Below, one piece after another: positions 16,581 to 24,454 of a DNA stretch of 64,000 nt. Each line of letters begins with the position of its first letter. Within the stretch, counting starts at the first letter, position 1. This DNA is from G963665925 sp963678925. Its GTDB lineage: Bacteria; Bacillota; Clostridia; Peptostreptococcales; Acidaminobacteraceae. The notes under the pieces are model-generated. The model saw only the letters and a list, made by a program, of their open reading frames with translations, had not been told where the DNA came from and did no database searches. The DNA lies in NCBI GenBank assembly GCA_963678925.1, contig OY787533.1, positions 186,001 to 250,000 on the forward strand. The letters run 5' to 3'. Both the position numbers and the translations under genes were made by a program.

Positions 16581-16988
16581 ATGTCTTATTCAATAGGTGA
16601 AGTTGCAAAAATGCTTGATTTAACTGTTCCAACACTCAGATACTACGACAAAGAAGGTTTGCTTCCCCTTCTAGAGCGCACCGAGTCAGGAATTCGGAAA
16701 TTCAATGACATTGACATAGAATCCCTAAAAATTGTCGAATGTCTCAAGGCATCGGGCATGTCTATAAAGGATATTAGAACTTTTATCAACTGGTGTGGCG
16801 AGGGTGATTCAAGCCTTAAACAACGCTATGATATGTTTATTGAAAGAAAAGCCGCCGTCGAAAAGCAAATTAAAGAACTCAATAAAGTCATGGAAACAAT
16901 CGACTTCAAATGCTGGTATTACAAAACCGCACTGGATGCGGGAACTGAAGCTGTTCACCAGCAAATAAAATCCGGTAAATCCATCTAA
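16581..16988 (+). CDS. MerR family transcriptional regulator
   Basis: Encodes 135 residues. The N-terminal winged helix is canonical (YSIGEVAKMLDLTVPTLRYYDKEGLLP), followed by ASGMSIKDIRTFI and a coiled-coil dimerisation helix (about 80-115). One Cys (WCGEG) and one in DFKCWYYK may sense redox or electrophiles; no metal-site CxxC is present. AAAAGGAG precedes the ATG. It is divergent from cupin-CMD, whose promoter has the matching MerR geometry. Confidence 0.88.
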   Translation: MSYSIGEVAKMLDLTVPTLRYYDKEGLLPLLERTESGIRKFNDIDIESLKIVECLKASGMSIKDIRTFINWCGEGDSSLKQRYDMFIERKAAVEKQIKELNKVMETIDFKCWYYKTALDAGTEAVHQQIKSGKSI

Positions 16989-17004
16989 GGATTTGCCGGA
17001 TTTT
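16968..17004 (+). terminator. Terminator overlapping the merR 3' end
   Basis: Stem AAATCCGGTAAATCC with its complement (one G-T wobble) and six-base loop, then TTTTATTT. The left arm encodes the last residues and the loop holds the stop codon. Confidence 0.75.
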
Positions 17005-17026
17005 ATTTGAAAATGATGTTTTGCAC

Positions 17027-18196
17027 TCACTTTTCGCGCACTTCCACTATGACCTTTTCAATCCGAAGCAGCCCCTCTTCAAGAACTGAGCGTGGACACG
17101 CAAGGTTCATTCGTAGAAAACCAGTGCCGTTTTTCCCGTATGTGTCACCTACGTTGAGTCGGACTGCCCCCTGCTCATAGATGAGACTGCAAAGGGCCTT
17201 AGAAGATTTTCCCGTGCCTGTGCAGTCAAGCCATGCAAGGTAAGTCGCCTCCGGTGATGTCAACTTCAGTTCAGGCAGGCGCTCTGCTACAAAGTCCTTC
17301 AGGAAATTCATGTTATCTTCAAGGTATGAAAGAAGAGCATCCAGCCACTTTTCACCATAAGTATAGGCTGCAGTAAGCGCTTCAATTCCGAAGACGTTGG
17401 GTTCAATAGCTTCATTGATATTGATGGACTTGTTTACCTTTTGTTTGAGCTTTTCATTTGCCGTAATGATATTGGCTGTTTTAAGGCCAGCAATATTAAA
17501 GGTTTTGCTTGGTGCTGTACACGTTACACTGTTCATTAGAAAATCCTCATTCAACGATGCAAACGGAATGTGCTTGAATCCTGAGTAAACCAAGTCTCTA
17601 TGCGCTTCATCAACGACTACAAGCACATTGTTTCTTAGACATATTTCACCCATTCTAATAAGCTCTTCTCTTGTAAATGCCCGCCCTACCGGGTTATGCG
17701 GATTACACAGAATAAACAGCTTCACACGATCATCCGAGGCCTTTTTCTCAAAATCTTCAAAATCAACTTCATAGTGCCCTTGGATATTCTTCAAGTCATT
17801 CTCTACAATTTCACACCCGTTATTGATAATGGATGTTCCAAAATAATTGTAAACAGGTGATTGGATGAGCACGCGATCCCCTTGCTGGGTAAATGCCTGT
17901 ACAATAGCTGAAAGTGCAGGGATGATCCCCGTCGTCACATCAATCCATGCCTTCTTAATCCTGAATCCATGTCGCTTTTCCCACCAGTAGGCTTCCGCTT
18001 CATAGTAGGCGTCCGGAATGCTGGCATAACCAAATATCCCGTGTTCTACCCTCTTCTGCAAAGCTTCGACAATCGGCTCAGCTACAGGAAAATCCATGTC
18101 TGCAATCCACATGGGAATCACATCCTCTTTAGAGGAATCCCACTTCACACTATTGGTGTTTCTTCTGTTCACAACTCTGTCAAAATCATATTTCAA
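17027..18196 (-). CDS. patB: PatB/MalY-type PLP-dependent cystathionine beta-lyase
   Basis: Encodes 389 residues. The start is taken as TTG 18196, because GGAGGTG lies six bases upstream and family members begin MKYDFD; an ATG at 18223 would put that site inside the gene. Fold-type I aminotransferase features: CNPHNPVGR near 170, DEAHRDL near 198, the PLP lysine in APSKTFNIAGLK near 230, and a C-terminal Arg in FLRMNLACP. These enzymes cleave C-S bonds of cystathionine or cysteine conjugates. It follows DUF3737 and merR on one operon. Confidence 0.85.
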   Translation of the reverse strand: MKYDFDRVVNRRNTNSVKWDSSKEDVIPMWIADMDFPVAEPIVEALQKRVEHGIFGYASIPDAYYEAEAYWWEKRHGFRIKKAWIDVTTGIIPALSAIVQAFTQQGDRVLIQSPVYNYFGTSIINNGCEIVENDLKNIQGHYEVDFEDFEKKASDDRVKLFILCNPHNPVGRAFTREELIRMGEICLRNNVLVVVDEAHRDLVYSGFKHIPFASLNEDFLMNSVTCTAPSKTFNIAGLKTANIITANEKLKQKVNKSININEAIEPNVFGIEALTAAYTYGEKWLDALLSYLEDNMNFLKDFVAERLPELKLTSPEATYLAWLDCTGTGKSSKALCSLIYEQGAVRLNVGDTYGKNGTGFLRMNLACPRSVLEEGLLRIEKVIVEVREK

Positions 18197-18222
18197 AGGT
18201 TTACACCTCCATTTCTCATCCA

Positions 18223-19056
18223 CTAGCCTATTTCATAAGTCACTTTCGAAGGGTCCAGTTTGGCATCATCCTGAATCAACGCTCCAATTTCTTTGACTTT
18301 TATACGACCTTCAATTGGATTTTTTATACTGTCAACCTTTGTATTTACCTCTACATCGAGTGTGCAGTACTCAAATGCCAGGGACGTATTGATCAAATTA
18401 CAATTTTTCATAACCAAGTTCTCAATATAGCAAAGTCCTTGAAGACTCTCGATTGTACAATTGATCAGCGTCAGATTCTTTGTATTCCAAGCCAGATATT
18501 CTCCTGAAATGAAGGAGTCATATACAGTCACATTTTCACAGTTCCAAAAGGCATCTTTTGAAAGCAGCTTGGAATTTCTCACGACAATATTTTTGCATCC
18601 GTCGAAACCATAGTTACCATAAAGGGTCAGGTTGTCCACTTCAATATCTCTGCTGTTCATTGCAAAGTAATCACCCTTTACAACCGTATCTTTCAGCTTG
18701 ATATTCTCACAGTTCCAAAGTGTTTCAAGTGCATTTGGCATTTGAACATTTTCAAGCGAAATGTTGCTTGACCGTCTAAACGTCTTTGGTGCCTCAATCA
18801 TAGTGTCCTTAATGGCGATATTGTGCGTATACCAGATTCCTGAACGTGCTGTTTCAAAAAGTACACCACCCGACATTTCTACATTTGTACAGTACCAGAG
18901 CGGGTATTTCCATTTGAAAAATGATTGATCCAGAACCACATTCTTGCTTTCCTTAAGCGGCGATTCCCCATCTTCAAATATTGTATTTCTTATTTCCACT
19001 TCATTACTCATAAATAAGGCGCGTTCACCTGTTAAAATCTCTTGATTCACTTTCAT
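18223..19056 (-). CDS. DUF3737 family protein, right-handed beta-helix
   Basis: Encodes 277 residues made of many short repeats such as NCENIKLKDT, DGCKNIVVRNS, NCENVTVYDS and NTKNLTLINC. These are typical rungs of a right-handed beta-helix, and the whole matches the DUF3737 family. The function is unknown. No signal peptide is seen. It is 4 bases from the upstream merR and 26 bases from the patB start, so the three genes form an operon; DUF3737 and PatB may serve one sulfur-compound response, by inference. Confidence 0.82.
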   Translation of the reverse strand: MKVNQEILTGERALFMSNEVEIRNTIFEDGESPLKESKNVVLDQSFFKWKYPLWYCTNVEMSGGVLFETARSGIWYTHNIAIKDTMIEAPKTFRRSSNISLENVQMPNALETLWNCENIKLKDTVVKGDYFAMNSRDIEVDNLTLYGNYGFDGCKNIVVRNSKLLSKDAFWNCENVTVYDSFISGEYLAWNTKNLTLINCTIESLQGLCYIENLVMKNCNLINTSLAFEYCTLDVEVNTKVDSIKNPIEGRIKVKEIGALIQDDAKLDPSKVTYEIG

Positions 19057-19060
19057 ATTT

Positions 19061-19453
19061 TCACTGACCTTTCTCTATCAACTTTTCCTCTAAATAAAAC
19101 AGCCCACTGTCATAGGTCTCAATTTTTCTATCGAGATGTTCAAGCATTTCATGCATTTCATCTATTCTTGCTGCCAAAATATCACGTTGTTCAACTAAGA
19201 TTTTTTTCCTAGCAGCCTGTGTTTTATTTCCCTGTTTAAAGAGCGAAACGTAGTCTACCAGGACTTCAATGGATATGCCGGCCCTACGCATGCATTTTAT
19301 AAAATAGACCCACTCACAATCTGTCTTTGAATAGTCTCTAACACCACTTTTTCTGCGGACGACTTCAGGGATCAACCCTACACGTTCGTAATATCGGAGT
19401 GTCTCAACACTAATGTCATAGATTTTGCTGACTTCACCTATCGTCATAGCCAA
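19061..19453 (-). CDS. MerR family transcriptional regulator
   Basis: Encodes 130 residues. The MerR helix-turn-helix is clear (TIGEVSKIYDISVETLRYYERVGLIP), then RAGISIEVLVDYVSLF and a long coiled coil ending the protein. One Cys lies in DCEWVYFIKCMRRAG, with a second nearby. A site AAAGGAGG precedes ATG 19453. Its promoter has the same TTGACC-19 bp geometry and TAAAGTC half-site as the cupin promoter, so the two MerR proteins may share or cross-recognise operators. Confidence 0.88.
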   Translation of the reverse strand: MAMTIGEVSKIYDISVETLRYYERVGLIPEVVRRKSGVRDYSKTDCEWVYFIKCMRRAGISIEVLVDYVSLFKQGNKTQAARKKILVEQRDILAARIDEMHEMLEHLDRKIETYDSGLFYLEEKLIEKGQ

Positions 19454-19468
19454 CCTCCTTTCAGGGTC

Positions 19469-19499
19469 ATTCTACAACCTATAGTTGACTTTAGGTCAA
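19469..19499 (-). promoter_or_regulatory. MerR-type promoter with 19-bp spacer
   Basis: Minus-strand TTGACC and TAGAAT are 19 bp apart, with CCTAAAGTC and CTATAGG as dyad arms. The sequence is close to the promoter at 16404-16434. Confidence 0.72.
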
Positions 19500-19524
19500 G
19501 CATATTTTACAAAAAAAAAAGCAA

Positions 19525-19563
19525 AACACGCTCTCACCATAAATTTCTCGGCAAGAGCGTGTT
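19525..19563 (-). terminator. Terminator of the DhaKL-LsrF operon
   Basis: Stem AACACGCTCT/AGAGCGTGTT with a 19-base loop. On the minus strand it is followed by a run of ten T, 84 bases after the DUF1097 stop. Confidence 0.8.
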
Positions 19564-19646
19564 GATTTTTCTGTGTTCCATACTCAGGACAATGTAATGT
19601 CACAGGTTGAAACTTTCTATTTTTTGGTATAAAATTAATATAGTAT

Positions 19647-20207
19647 TTAAGATGCTCGGTTTTGAGCAGAGTCTGCCTTGGCAGGCTCATTTTTTTGCAC
19701 TGAATTCTCATATGATGTTCTCAGCACCACTGTCATGTAACCATAGAACAGGCCTAAAGCGCAGTAAATCAGTTCTGAAACAGCTGCACCTGCAAATGTA
19801 GCTCCCGGGACATAGGACATGAATCCGAAAAACACACCGGCGCCTACAAAAGCGGCTGGCACAAAGTCTGCCCACGGAATACGTTCCAAGCAGATCACAG
19901 GTACAACAATTGCAAATACAGCAACCGGGAAGCCATAGAAGCCCAGGCTCGGTACAAGTGCACCACCAAGTGTCATGATTAGAATTGATGCAATAATACC
20001 ATTCACATACCCGATGAAAGTCTTTACACCGCCGGTCACATTACAACCTGCAATAAAATACATTGCCCAGGCCTGAAATGCAATCCATCCAAAACCCGCA
20101 TTCCCAACTGGCGGTACCAGTGGTGCAAGCACCTGGTCCACTATTTGAATTGTAAATGCCAGAAAGGCCACAATAAAAGGTATCACTATGAATTTGCTGA
20201 ATTTCAC
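19647..20207 (-). CDS. DUF1097 family membrane protein
   Basis: Encodes 186 residues starting at GTG 20207, immediately after the LsrF stop (TAA GTG), with AGGAGGG upstream. About five hydrophobic segments are seen. The protein matches PF06496 (YcdZ-like): WIAFQAWAMYF, then GYVNGIIASILIM and GFPVAVFAIV. Function is unproven; its place as the last gene of a catabolic operon suggests uptake of the substrate or a channel. A charged C-terminal tail (about 165-186) is probably cytoplasmic. Confidence 0.75.
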   Translation of the reverse strand: MKFSKFIVIPFIVAFLAFTIQIVDQVLAPLVPPVGNAGFGWIAFQAWAMYFIAGCNVTGGVKTFIGYVNGIIASILIMTLGGALVPSLGFYGFPVAVFAIVVPVICLERIPWADFVPAAFVGAGVFFGFMSYVPGATFAGAAVSELIYCALGLFYGYMTVVLRTSYENSVQKNEPAKADSAQNRAS

Positions 20208-21089
20208 TTATTTCCCTCCTTTTTCACGCTCATAAAAGGCATATGCCTCCTCTGCACTGGCTCCGCCATGAACAATCAGTTTAACCGCTCTGATCATTGC
20301 AACCGGATCTTCCGCTTGAAAAACATTCCTTCCCATGTCCACACCTGCAGCACCCTTTGAAATTGCATTGTAGGTCAGCTCAAGTGCATCTTTTTCAGGA
20401 ACCTTCTTGCCCCCTGCTACGACAATCGGAACTGGACATGCCGCCACAATCTTCTCAAAGTCATCACAGTAGTAAGTTTTGATAATATGGGCACCCATTT
20501 CTGCTACAAGACGCGTTGCTGTTAGGAAGTACTGTGGCGTTCTTTCCATCTCTTTACCAACACCGACAACACCAAGCACGGGGATTCCATATCGGTTCCC
20601 AATATTGACTGCGTTTGAAAGGTTTTCTATGGTTCTGCATTCATTCGATGAGCCGACATAGACCTGAACTGCCATGCAAGATGCATTCATTCGAATGGCA
20701 TCTTCAGCATTTACTGCCAGCACTTCTTTTGTTATGTCATCACGCAGGACCGAGCTTCCCGAAGAAACCCTAAGTGCAACTGCATTGTTTGACGCAGGCT
20801 GAATGCAGGTTCTCAGGCCGCCTCTAGTTGCCATAAGAACGTCTGCATATTCAGCAAGGGGAGGAATGGCAACATCCAGACGTTCCAGTCCGCTTGTTGC
20901 CCCCATGATGTAACCGTGATCAAATGCGAGCATAATGGTTTTTCCTGTATCGGGGTTGAAGAGTTTGGACAGTCTGTGCTTCATCCCCCAGTCGTAATGT
21001 GAGGCACCTTTTACGAAAAATCCTTCTGCCGCTGCATCTATATCCAGATGAAAGTCTTTTGCTTTTTTTATTGAATCATTATCTGCCAT
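20208..21089 (-). CDS. LsrF-like 3-hydroxy-5-phosphonooxypentane-2,4-dione thiolase
   Basis: Encodes 293 residues from ATG 21089 with AAAGGAG upstream. It follows E. coli LsrF closely by motif order: KDF..D near the start, DWGM..RLS..FNP.TGKT.MLAFDHGY, ADVLM.TRGGLR, AAQVY-like strand, then HIIKTYYCDDF, PVPIVVAGGKK and GVDMGRN.FQ. The Schiff-base Lys (IKTYY) is present. LsrF transfers an acetyl group from the isomerised phospho-AI-2 to CoA, giving DHAP. Here it lies in an operon with DhaK- and DhaL-like subunits rather than lsrK, so the true substrate is uncertain. Confidence 0.85.
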   Translation of the reverse strand: MADNDSIKKAKDFHLDIDAAAEGFFVKGASHYDWGMKHRLSKLFNPDTGKTIMLAFDHGYIMGATSGLERLDVAIPPLAEYADVLMATRGGLRTCIQPASNNAVALRVSSGSSVLRDDITKEVLAVNAEDAIRMNASCMAVQVYVGSSNECRTIENLSNAVNIGNRYGIPVLGVVGVGKEMERTPQYFLTATRLVAEMGAHIIKTYYCDDFEKIVAACPVPIVVAGGKKVPEKDALELTYNAISKGAAGVDMGRNVFQAEDPVAMIRAVKLIVHGGASAEEAYAFYEREKGGK

Positions 21090-21115
21090 GCTTTTCTCCT
21101 TTGTTGACTTTAAAC

Positions 21116-22114
21116 CTATTTTGTAAAATATGGTGTCTTGCAAGGCTCTTCCCATAGACCAAGCAGCTCATCGTCCATACGTGCCACACAAAGCTGGAAT
21201 CCGTTTGTCTCCTGTACTGTCAACAGTTCATTAACAACATTCGCAACAACTTCAATGTTCTTTTCTGCTAGATATTGGTGTGCTCTTCTGTAAACAATGA
21301 GCTGTTCCATCAGCGTTGTTGCACCAGAACCATTTACAATGACCATTGCTTTTTCGCCGCTCTTAAGATCCAGATCTTTAACAAGCGCACCAGCCATAAT
21401 GTCTGTCGTTTCATCAGCAGTCAGCATTTTCTGACGTCCACCGCCACCTTCGCCATGCTGGCCCATGCCGATTTCCATTTCATCTTCACCCAGAATCGAA
21501 ATAGGTTCCCCAGTAGATGGATGCGTTGCGCCTCTTGCAGCAACAGCGATAGTCGCCATATTATCAGCAAATTTTTGAGCGATGGCAGCAACTTCTTCAA
21601 GATTCTTTCCGGCTTTAGCTGCAGCTGCCGCAACCTTGTAAACAGGTACACAGCCAACAAGACCCCTTCTGTCATGTGCATTTTCACGTGTTGCGTTTGA
21701 AATGTCTTCCTGAGTATTCACACGTATAACATTCAGACCCTCTTTCACAACACGCTTCATAACCATATCGCCAGTGAGCATATCGCCTGCATGATTTAGG
21801 ACTACAAAAAGAACACCTTTGCCTTTATCCGCCATACGGATTGCCTCAAGACAAGGACCCGGACCAGGTGCTGCAAAAATATCGCCAGGTACGGAAATAT
21901 CCACCATGCCTTCGCCTACAAAACCACTGATCGCTGGCTCATGTCCTGTGCCGCCGAGTGTTACGATTGTCACACGGTCAGCCTCGGCAAGCTTCCTGTT
22001 CACGACAAGCTTGCTTTCAGTCACTTCAATCAAATGCGGATTGGAAAGCGCCAGACCTTCCAGAATTTCATTGGTAAGGTTGGCAGGATTGTTGATAAAC
22101 TTCTTCATTTTCAT
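21116..22114 (-). CDS. DhaK-like dihydroxyacetone kinase subunit (substrate-binding)
   Basis: Encodes 332 residues, the usual DhaK length. The residues of the active site are conserved: GGTGHEP (general acid/base His region) near 56, NHAGD (Asp) near 108, RRG near 150, and the covalent-substrate His in GMGQHGEGG near 217. Families with this fold phosphorylate dihydroxyacetone, erythrulose or other short ketoses; flanking residues differ from E. coli DhaK (QHGEGGGG instead of IHGEPG), so the substrate may differ. Its nucleotide-binding partner is the DhaL-like gene at 22460. No DhaM is present in the window. Confidence 0.85.
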   Translation of the reverse strand: MKMKKFINNPANLTNEILEGLALSNPHLIEVTESKLVVNRKLAEADRVTIVTLGGTGHEPAISGFVGEGMVDISVPGDIFAAPGPGPCLEAIRMADKGKGVLFVVLNHAGDMLTGDMVMKRVVKEGLNVIRVNTQEDISNATRENAHDRRGLVGCVPVYKVAAAAAKAGKNLEEVAAIAQKFADNMATIAVAARGATHPSTGEPISILGEDEMEIGMGQHGEGGGGRQKMLTADETTDIMAGALVKDLDLKSGEKAMVIVNGSGATTLMEQLIVYRRAHQYLAEKNIEVVANVVNELLTVQETNGFQLCVARMDDELLGLWEEPCKTPYFTK

Positions 22115-22128
22115 ATGTATTGTCCCCT

Positions 22129-22440
22129 CTACTTGAACTCCATTACCTCTACAACAACACCATCCATTTTTATGAAAGCAATCGTCAGATTTTCATCGAC
22201 TGCCATCGGGTCACACAACACTTCATACTTCTCAGTAAAATCTGAAAGTCTGTCCACCTTATACGCCACGTGAACGTTTTCCACAATATCCTGATGCAGC
22301 GGCGTCCCCTCTTCAAATCGAAGATACTCAAACTGCATTGGATTGGTCTCAGGTCCGGCTATATGAACCTTCAAACCTTCAGCATACGCTTCCCCCGCTT
22401 GCGGTGTCTTTACCGGAACACCAATGTGCATAATTTCCAT
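22129..22440 (-). CDS. Small VOC-superfamily protein
   Basis: Encodes 103 residues from ATG 22440 with GAGGAGG upstream (an earlier ATG at 22467 overlaps dhaL and lacks a site). It appears to be a single-module vicinal-oxygen-chelate fold: MHIGVPV start, a central PLHQDI, HVAYKV and a final VEVMEF, giving candidate His/His/Glu metal ligands. It lies between dhaL and dhaK with 14- and 19-base gaps. In this setting it could isomerise the substrate or product, as LsrG does in AI-2 breakdown, but it is not an LsrG homologue by eye. Confidence 0.65.
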   Translation of the reverse strand: MEIMHIGVPVKTPQAGEAYAEGLKVHIAGPETNPMQFEYLRFEEGTPLHQDIVENVHVAYKVDRLSDFTEKYEVLCDPMAVDENLTIAFIKMDGVVVEVMEFK

Positions 22441-22459
22441 TACGACCTCCTCGTTAAAA

Positions 22460-23080
22460 TTATTCACTCAATCCCTGGACAATTCCTTTAAAGAATAGAC
22501 TAAAGGAAACTGCACCTGGATCTGCATGCCCAATTGCTTTTTCTTTTAAAGACCGTGCACGCCCGAATTTCGCGATCATATTTTTCGTGTCCTCGGCCCC
22601 CTTAGATGATGCCTCAGCCATCAATGGCATCAAGTCATTTAATGTTTTCTCTGCTGCTCTAATGGTTTCTACTGCTGGATAAATTGCATCCATCATGGTT
22701 TTGTCACCCACTTTTGCACCGCTTACAGACGCAAAATTTTTATAGCCGCCAATCAGAATATTTCTTACAAACTCGTCTTCACTCGAATGTGCAAGCGCGG
22801 CACCTTCTGCCATACCCTCAAAATATGCGCCCCAGAGCGGTCCTGCAGAACCACCATTGATGTTCATTAAATCCCAGGACAGGGTGTCCAGTACTTCTGC
22901 AGGGTTCTCAGATCCATCCAGCGACACGAGTTTTGAACGAATACACATGGATATTTTACCTATTGTAACGCCATGATCTCCATCGCCGGTCGCACTATCG
23001 AGCTCAGTCAAAAGTGAAATATTCTCTTCCAGCAAATCTGTAACGGGAAGCAGCATCTTTTGCAATAAATCGATTGTCAT
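22460..23080 (-). CDS. DhaL-like dihydroxyacetone kinase subunit (nucleotide-binding)
   Basis: Encodes 206 residues from ATG 23080 with AGGAGGTG upstream. The Mg-ATP site of DhaL is clear: LDSATGDGDHGVTI (three Asp) near 27-37, then NINGGSAGPLWG near 75, GDKTMMDA near 128 and the closing GHADPGAVS near 185. It works with the DhaK-like subunit. First gene of the operon, following an operator-like promoter at 23110-23138. Confidence 0.87.
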   Translation of the reverse strand: MTIDLLQKMLLPVTDLLEENISLLTELDSATGDGDHGVTIGKISMCIRSKLVSLDGSENPAEVLDTLSWDLMNINGGSAGPLWGAYFEGMAEGAALAHSSEDEFVRNILIGGYKNFASVSGAKVGDKTMMDAIYPAVETIRAAEKTLNDLMPLMAEASSKGAEDTKNMIAKFGRARSLKEKAIGHADPGAVSFSLFFKGIVQGLSE

Positions 23081-23109
23081 ATCGCACCTCCTATTCATTT
23101 TGTAATTTG

Positions 23110-23138
23110 ATATTAACATATGTTATGACATATGTAAA
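23110..23138 (-). promoter_or_regulatory. Promoter and operator of the DhaKL-LsrF operon
   Basis: Minus-strand TTTACA and TAATAT are exactly 17 bp apart. The spacer region contains two copies of the palindrome ACATATGT (23116-23123 and 23128-23135) separated by four bases. This looks like a SorC/LsrR-type operator that would block the promoter. Confidence 0.65.
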
Positions 23139-23246
23139 TAATGTTTTGGTAATTTTCTGACTTTAAATTATATGACGCTGTAAACAGACGGAATTTCCAT
23201 AGTCCCCTGCTCTGCGATATTGCGCTTCAAGCGCTTAAAACAAAGA

Positions 23247-23285
23247 AACCTCTGCATTACAGGTATGTCCTGCAATACAGAGGTT
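23247..23285 (-). terminator. Terminator of the SorC-family regulator gene
   Basis: Stem AACCTCTG.ATT.CAGG with its complement. On the minus strand it is followed by TTTCTTTGTTTT, 69 bases after the stop at 23354. Confidence 0.7.
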
Positions 23286-23353
23286 ATCTGGTCCACCTTC
23301 ATTCAGTTGTGAATATTACACTTGAGTCTCTTAAGACCCCTGCCCGACCTAAA

Positions 23354-24292
23354 CTAAAGCGCACGCATTTGAATGACTTCTTTTGCCTTCTCTTCGGTCA
23401 AAATAATATGGGTTACAAAGCCTGTTTTCAAAGCGCCTAAAACGGCTTTTGCGTTGATTTCAGAAGGACATACTGCAACAACACGCTTTACTTGTCCAAG
23501 TAGGCTCAAGGGAATTTGAAGTGCGTAGTCATTCTCACTTCGAATGATTTGTCCATCCTTGTCATAAAAATACGACAAGATTTTTCCCACAGCACCTTCC
23601 TTATTGAGAATATCACCAAATCGAACAGCCGTTGCATGATCAGGCACTGAAGGGTAGGCCCCTACACCTAGCAAGGCACAGTCGAGCGTCTCCCAAAAGC
23701 TGTGAAGTTCACTGTAATTGTCTGTATTGGTGTACAGCTCAAGCTCTTGATCGGACGTGGGAAAAGCCGGTGCGAAAATAAATTTTGCATCCAGTCCCGT
23801 TTTCATGGAAAGTTGTCTGACAAGCTCCGATGGATGATAGCCCTTATTCGGTATGGTTGCAGTACCAATAAGCGGACCAACACAGCCTTCAAAGGTTGAA
23901 TTCAGGTCCGTCTCCGTAAAGGCATCAATCACTTCTCCAATGGTGTATCCCCACCCAATTCCCAGATTACTGACTTCCGGTAATAGGTCCTTTAAGAAAA
24001 CCACACTTTGATTAATGATGGTTTTCTCTGTCAGATAGGATGAGTTGGAGGATGGAATAACAAATCCACCTTGTATATTGAACACATTCTTCAATTGATT
24101 GAGCAGCAATGTATTGTTTGAAAACGGCTCTTTGATTTTGATTTCCACAATACCCATATTTCTCGCTTTAGCCAGCATATTACTAATCAGCGGTCTGGAT
24201 ACGCCCAGTCTCTTTGCGATTTCTGACTGATTCAGGTTTTCTTCATAATAAAGCTTGGCGACCTGAATCAACTTTGTAATTTCACTATCCAT
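23354..24292 (-). CDS. SorC/LsrR-type sugar-binding transcriptional regulator
   Basis: Encodes 312 residues from ATG 24292 with AAGGGG upstream; the frame is open 23 codons further. An N-terminal helix-turn-helix (KLYYEENLNQSEIAKRLGVSRPLISNMLAKAR) is followed by a sugar-phosphate-binding domain (GIGWGYTIGEVIDAF, GCVGPLIG, then ALLGVGAYPS). This is the SorC/DeoR-like group that includes LsrR, which senses phospho-AI-2. It lies directly upstream of the DhaKL-LsrF operon, on the same strand but separated by its own terminator, and probably regulates it. Confidence 0.87.
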   Translation of the reverse strand: MDSEITKLIQVAKLYYEENLNQSEIAKRLGVSRPLISNMLAKARNMGIVEIKIKEPFSNNTLLLNQLKNVFNIQGGFVIPSSNSSYLTEKTIINQSVVFLKDLLPEVSNLGIGWGYTIGEVIDAFTETDLNSTFEGCVGPLIGTATIPNKGYHPSELVRQLSMKTGLDAKFIFAPAFPTSDQELELYTNTDNYSELHSFWETLDCALLGVGAYPSVPDHATAVRFGDILNKEGAVGKILSYFYDKDGQIIRSENDYALQIPLSLLGQVKRVVAVCPSEINAKAVLGALKTGFVTHIILTEEKAKEVIQMRAL

Positions 24293-24387
24293 AGGCAACC
24301 CCTTACAATTGTCATAACGTTTGTATAAAACAACTGTACAATAAGCTTTTCTGTTTGTCAAACGAATGATCTTAGTGTCTTTGCAAG

Positions 24388-24438
24388 GAATTGCTGGATA
24401 AAATCCGCGTCTTGTCTTTCAAAGTTTCCTGCAGTCTC
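24388..24438. repeat. Internally deleted copy of the 51733 palindromic repeat
   Basis: Contains TTGCTGGAT.AAATCCGCG followed at once by CTTTC.AAGTTT and CAGTCT. These correspond to the inner left arm and outer right arm of 51733-51855, with the central hairpin absent. It lies between prxU and the SorC gene. Confidence 0.45.
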
Positions 24439-24454
24439 TTATTTGTGTATTAAC

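Noticed and set aside
20208..21089. Calling this gene lsrF with certainty and the operon an Lsr system
   Set aside because: lsrK, lsrG and the transporter are absent and DhaK/DhaL proteins are present, so the pathway is not established.
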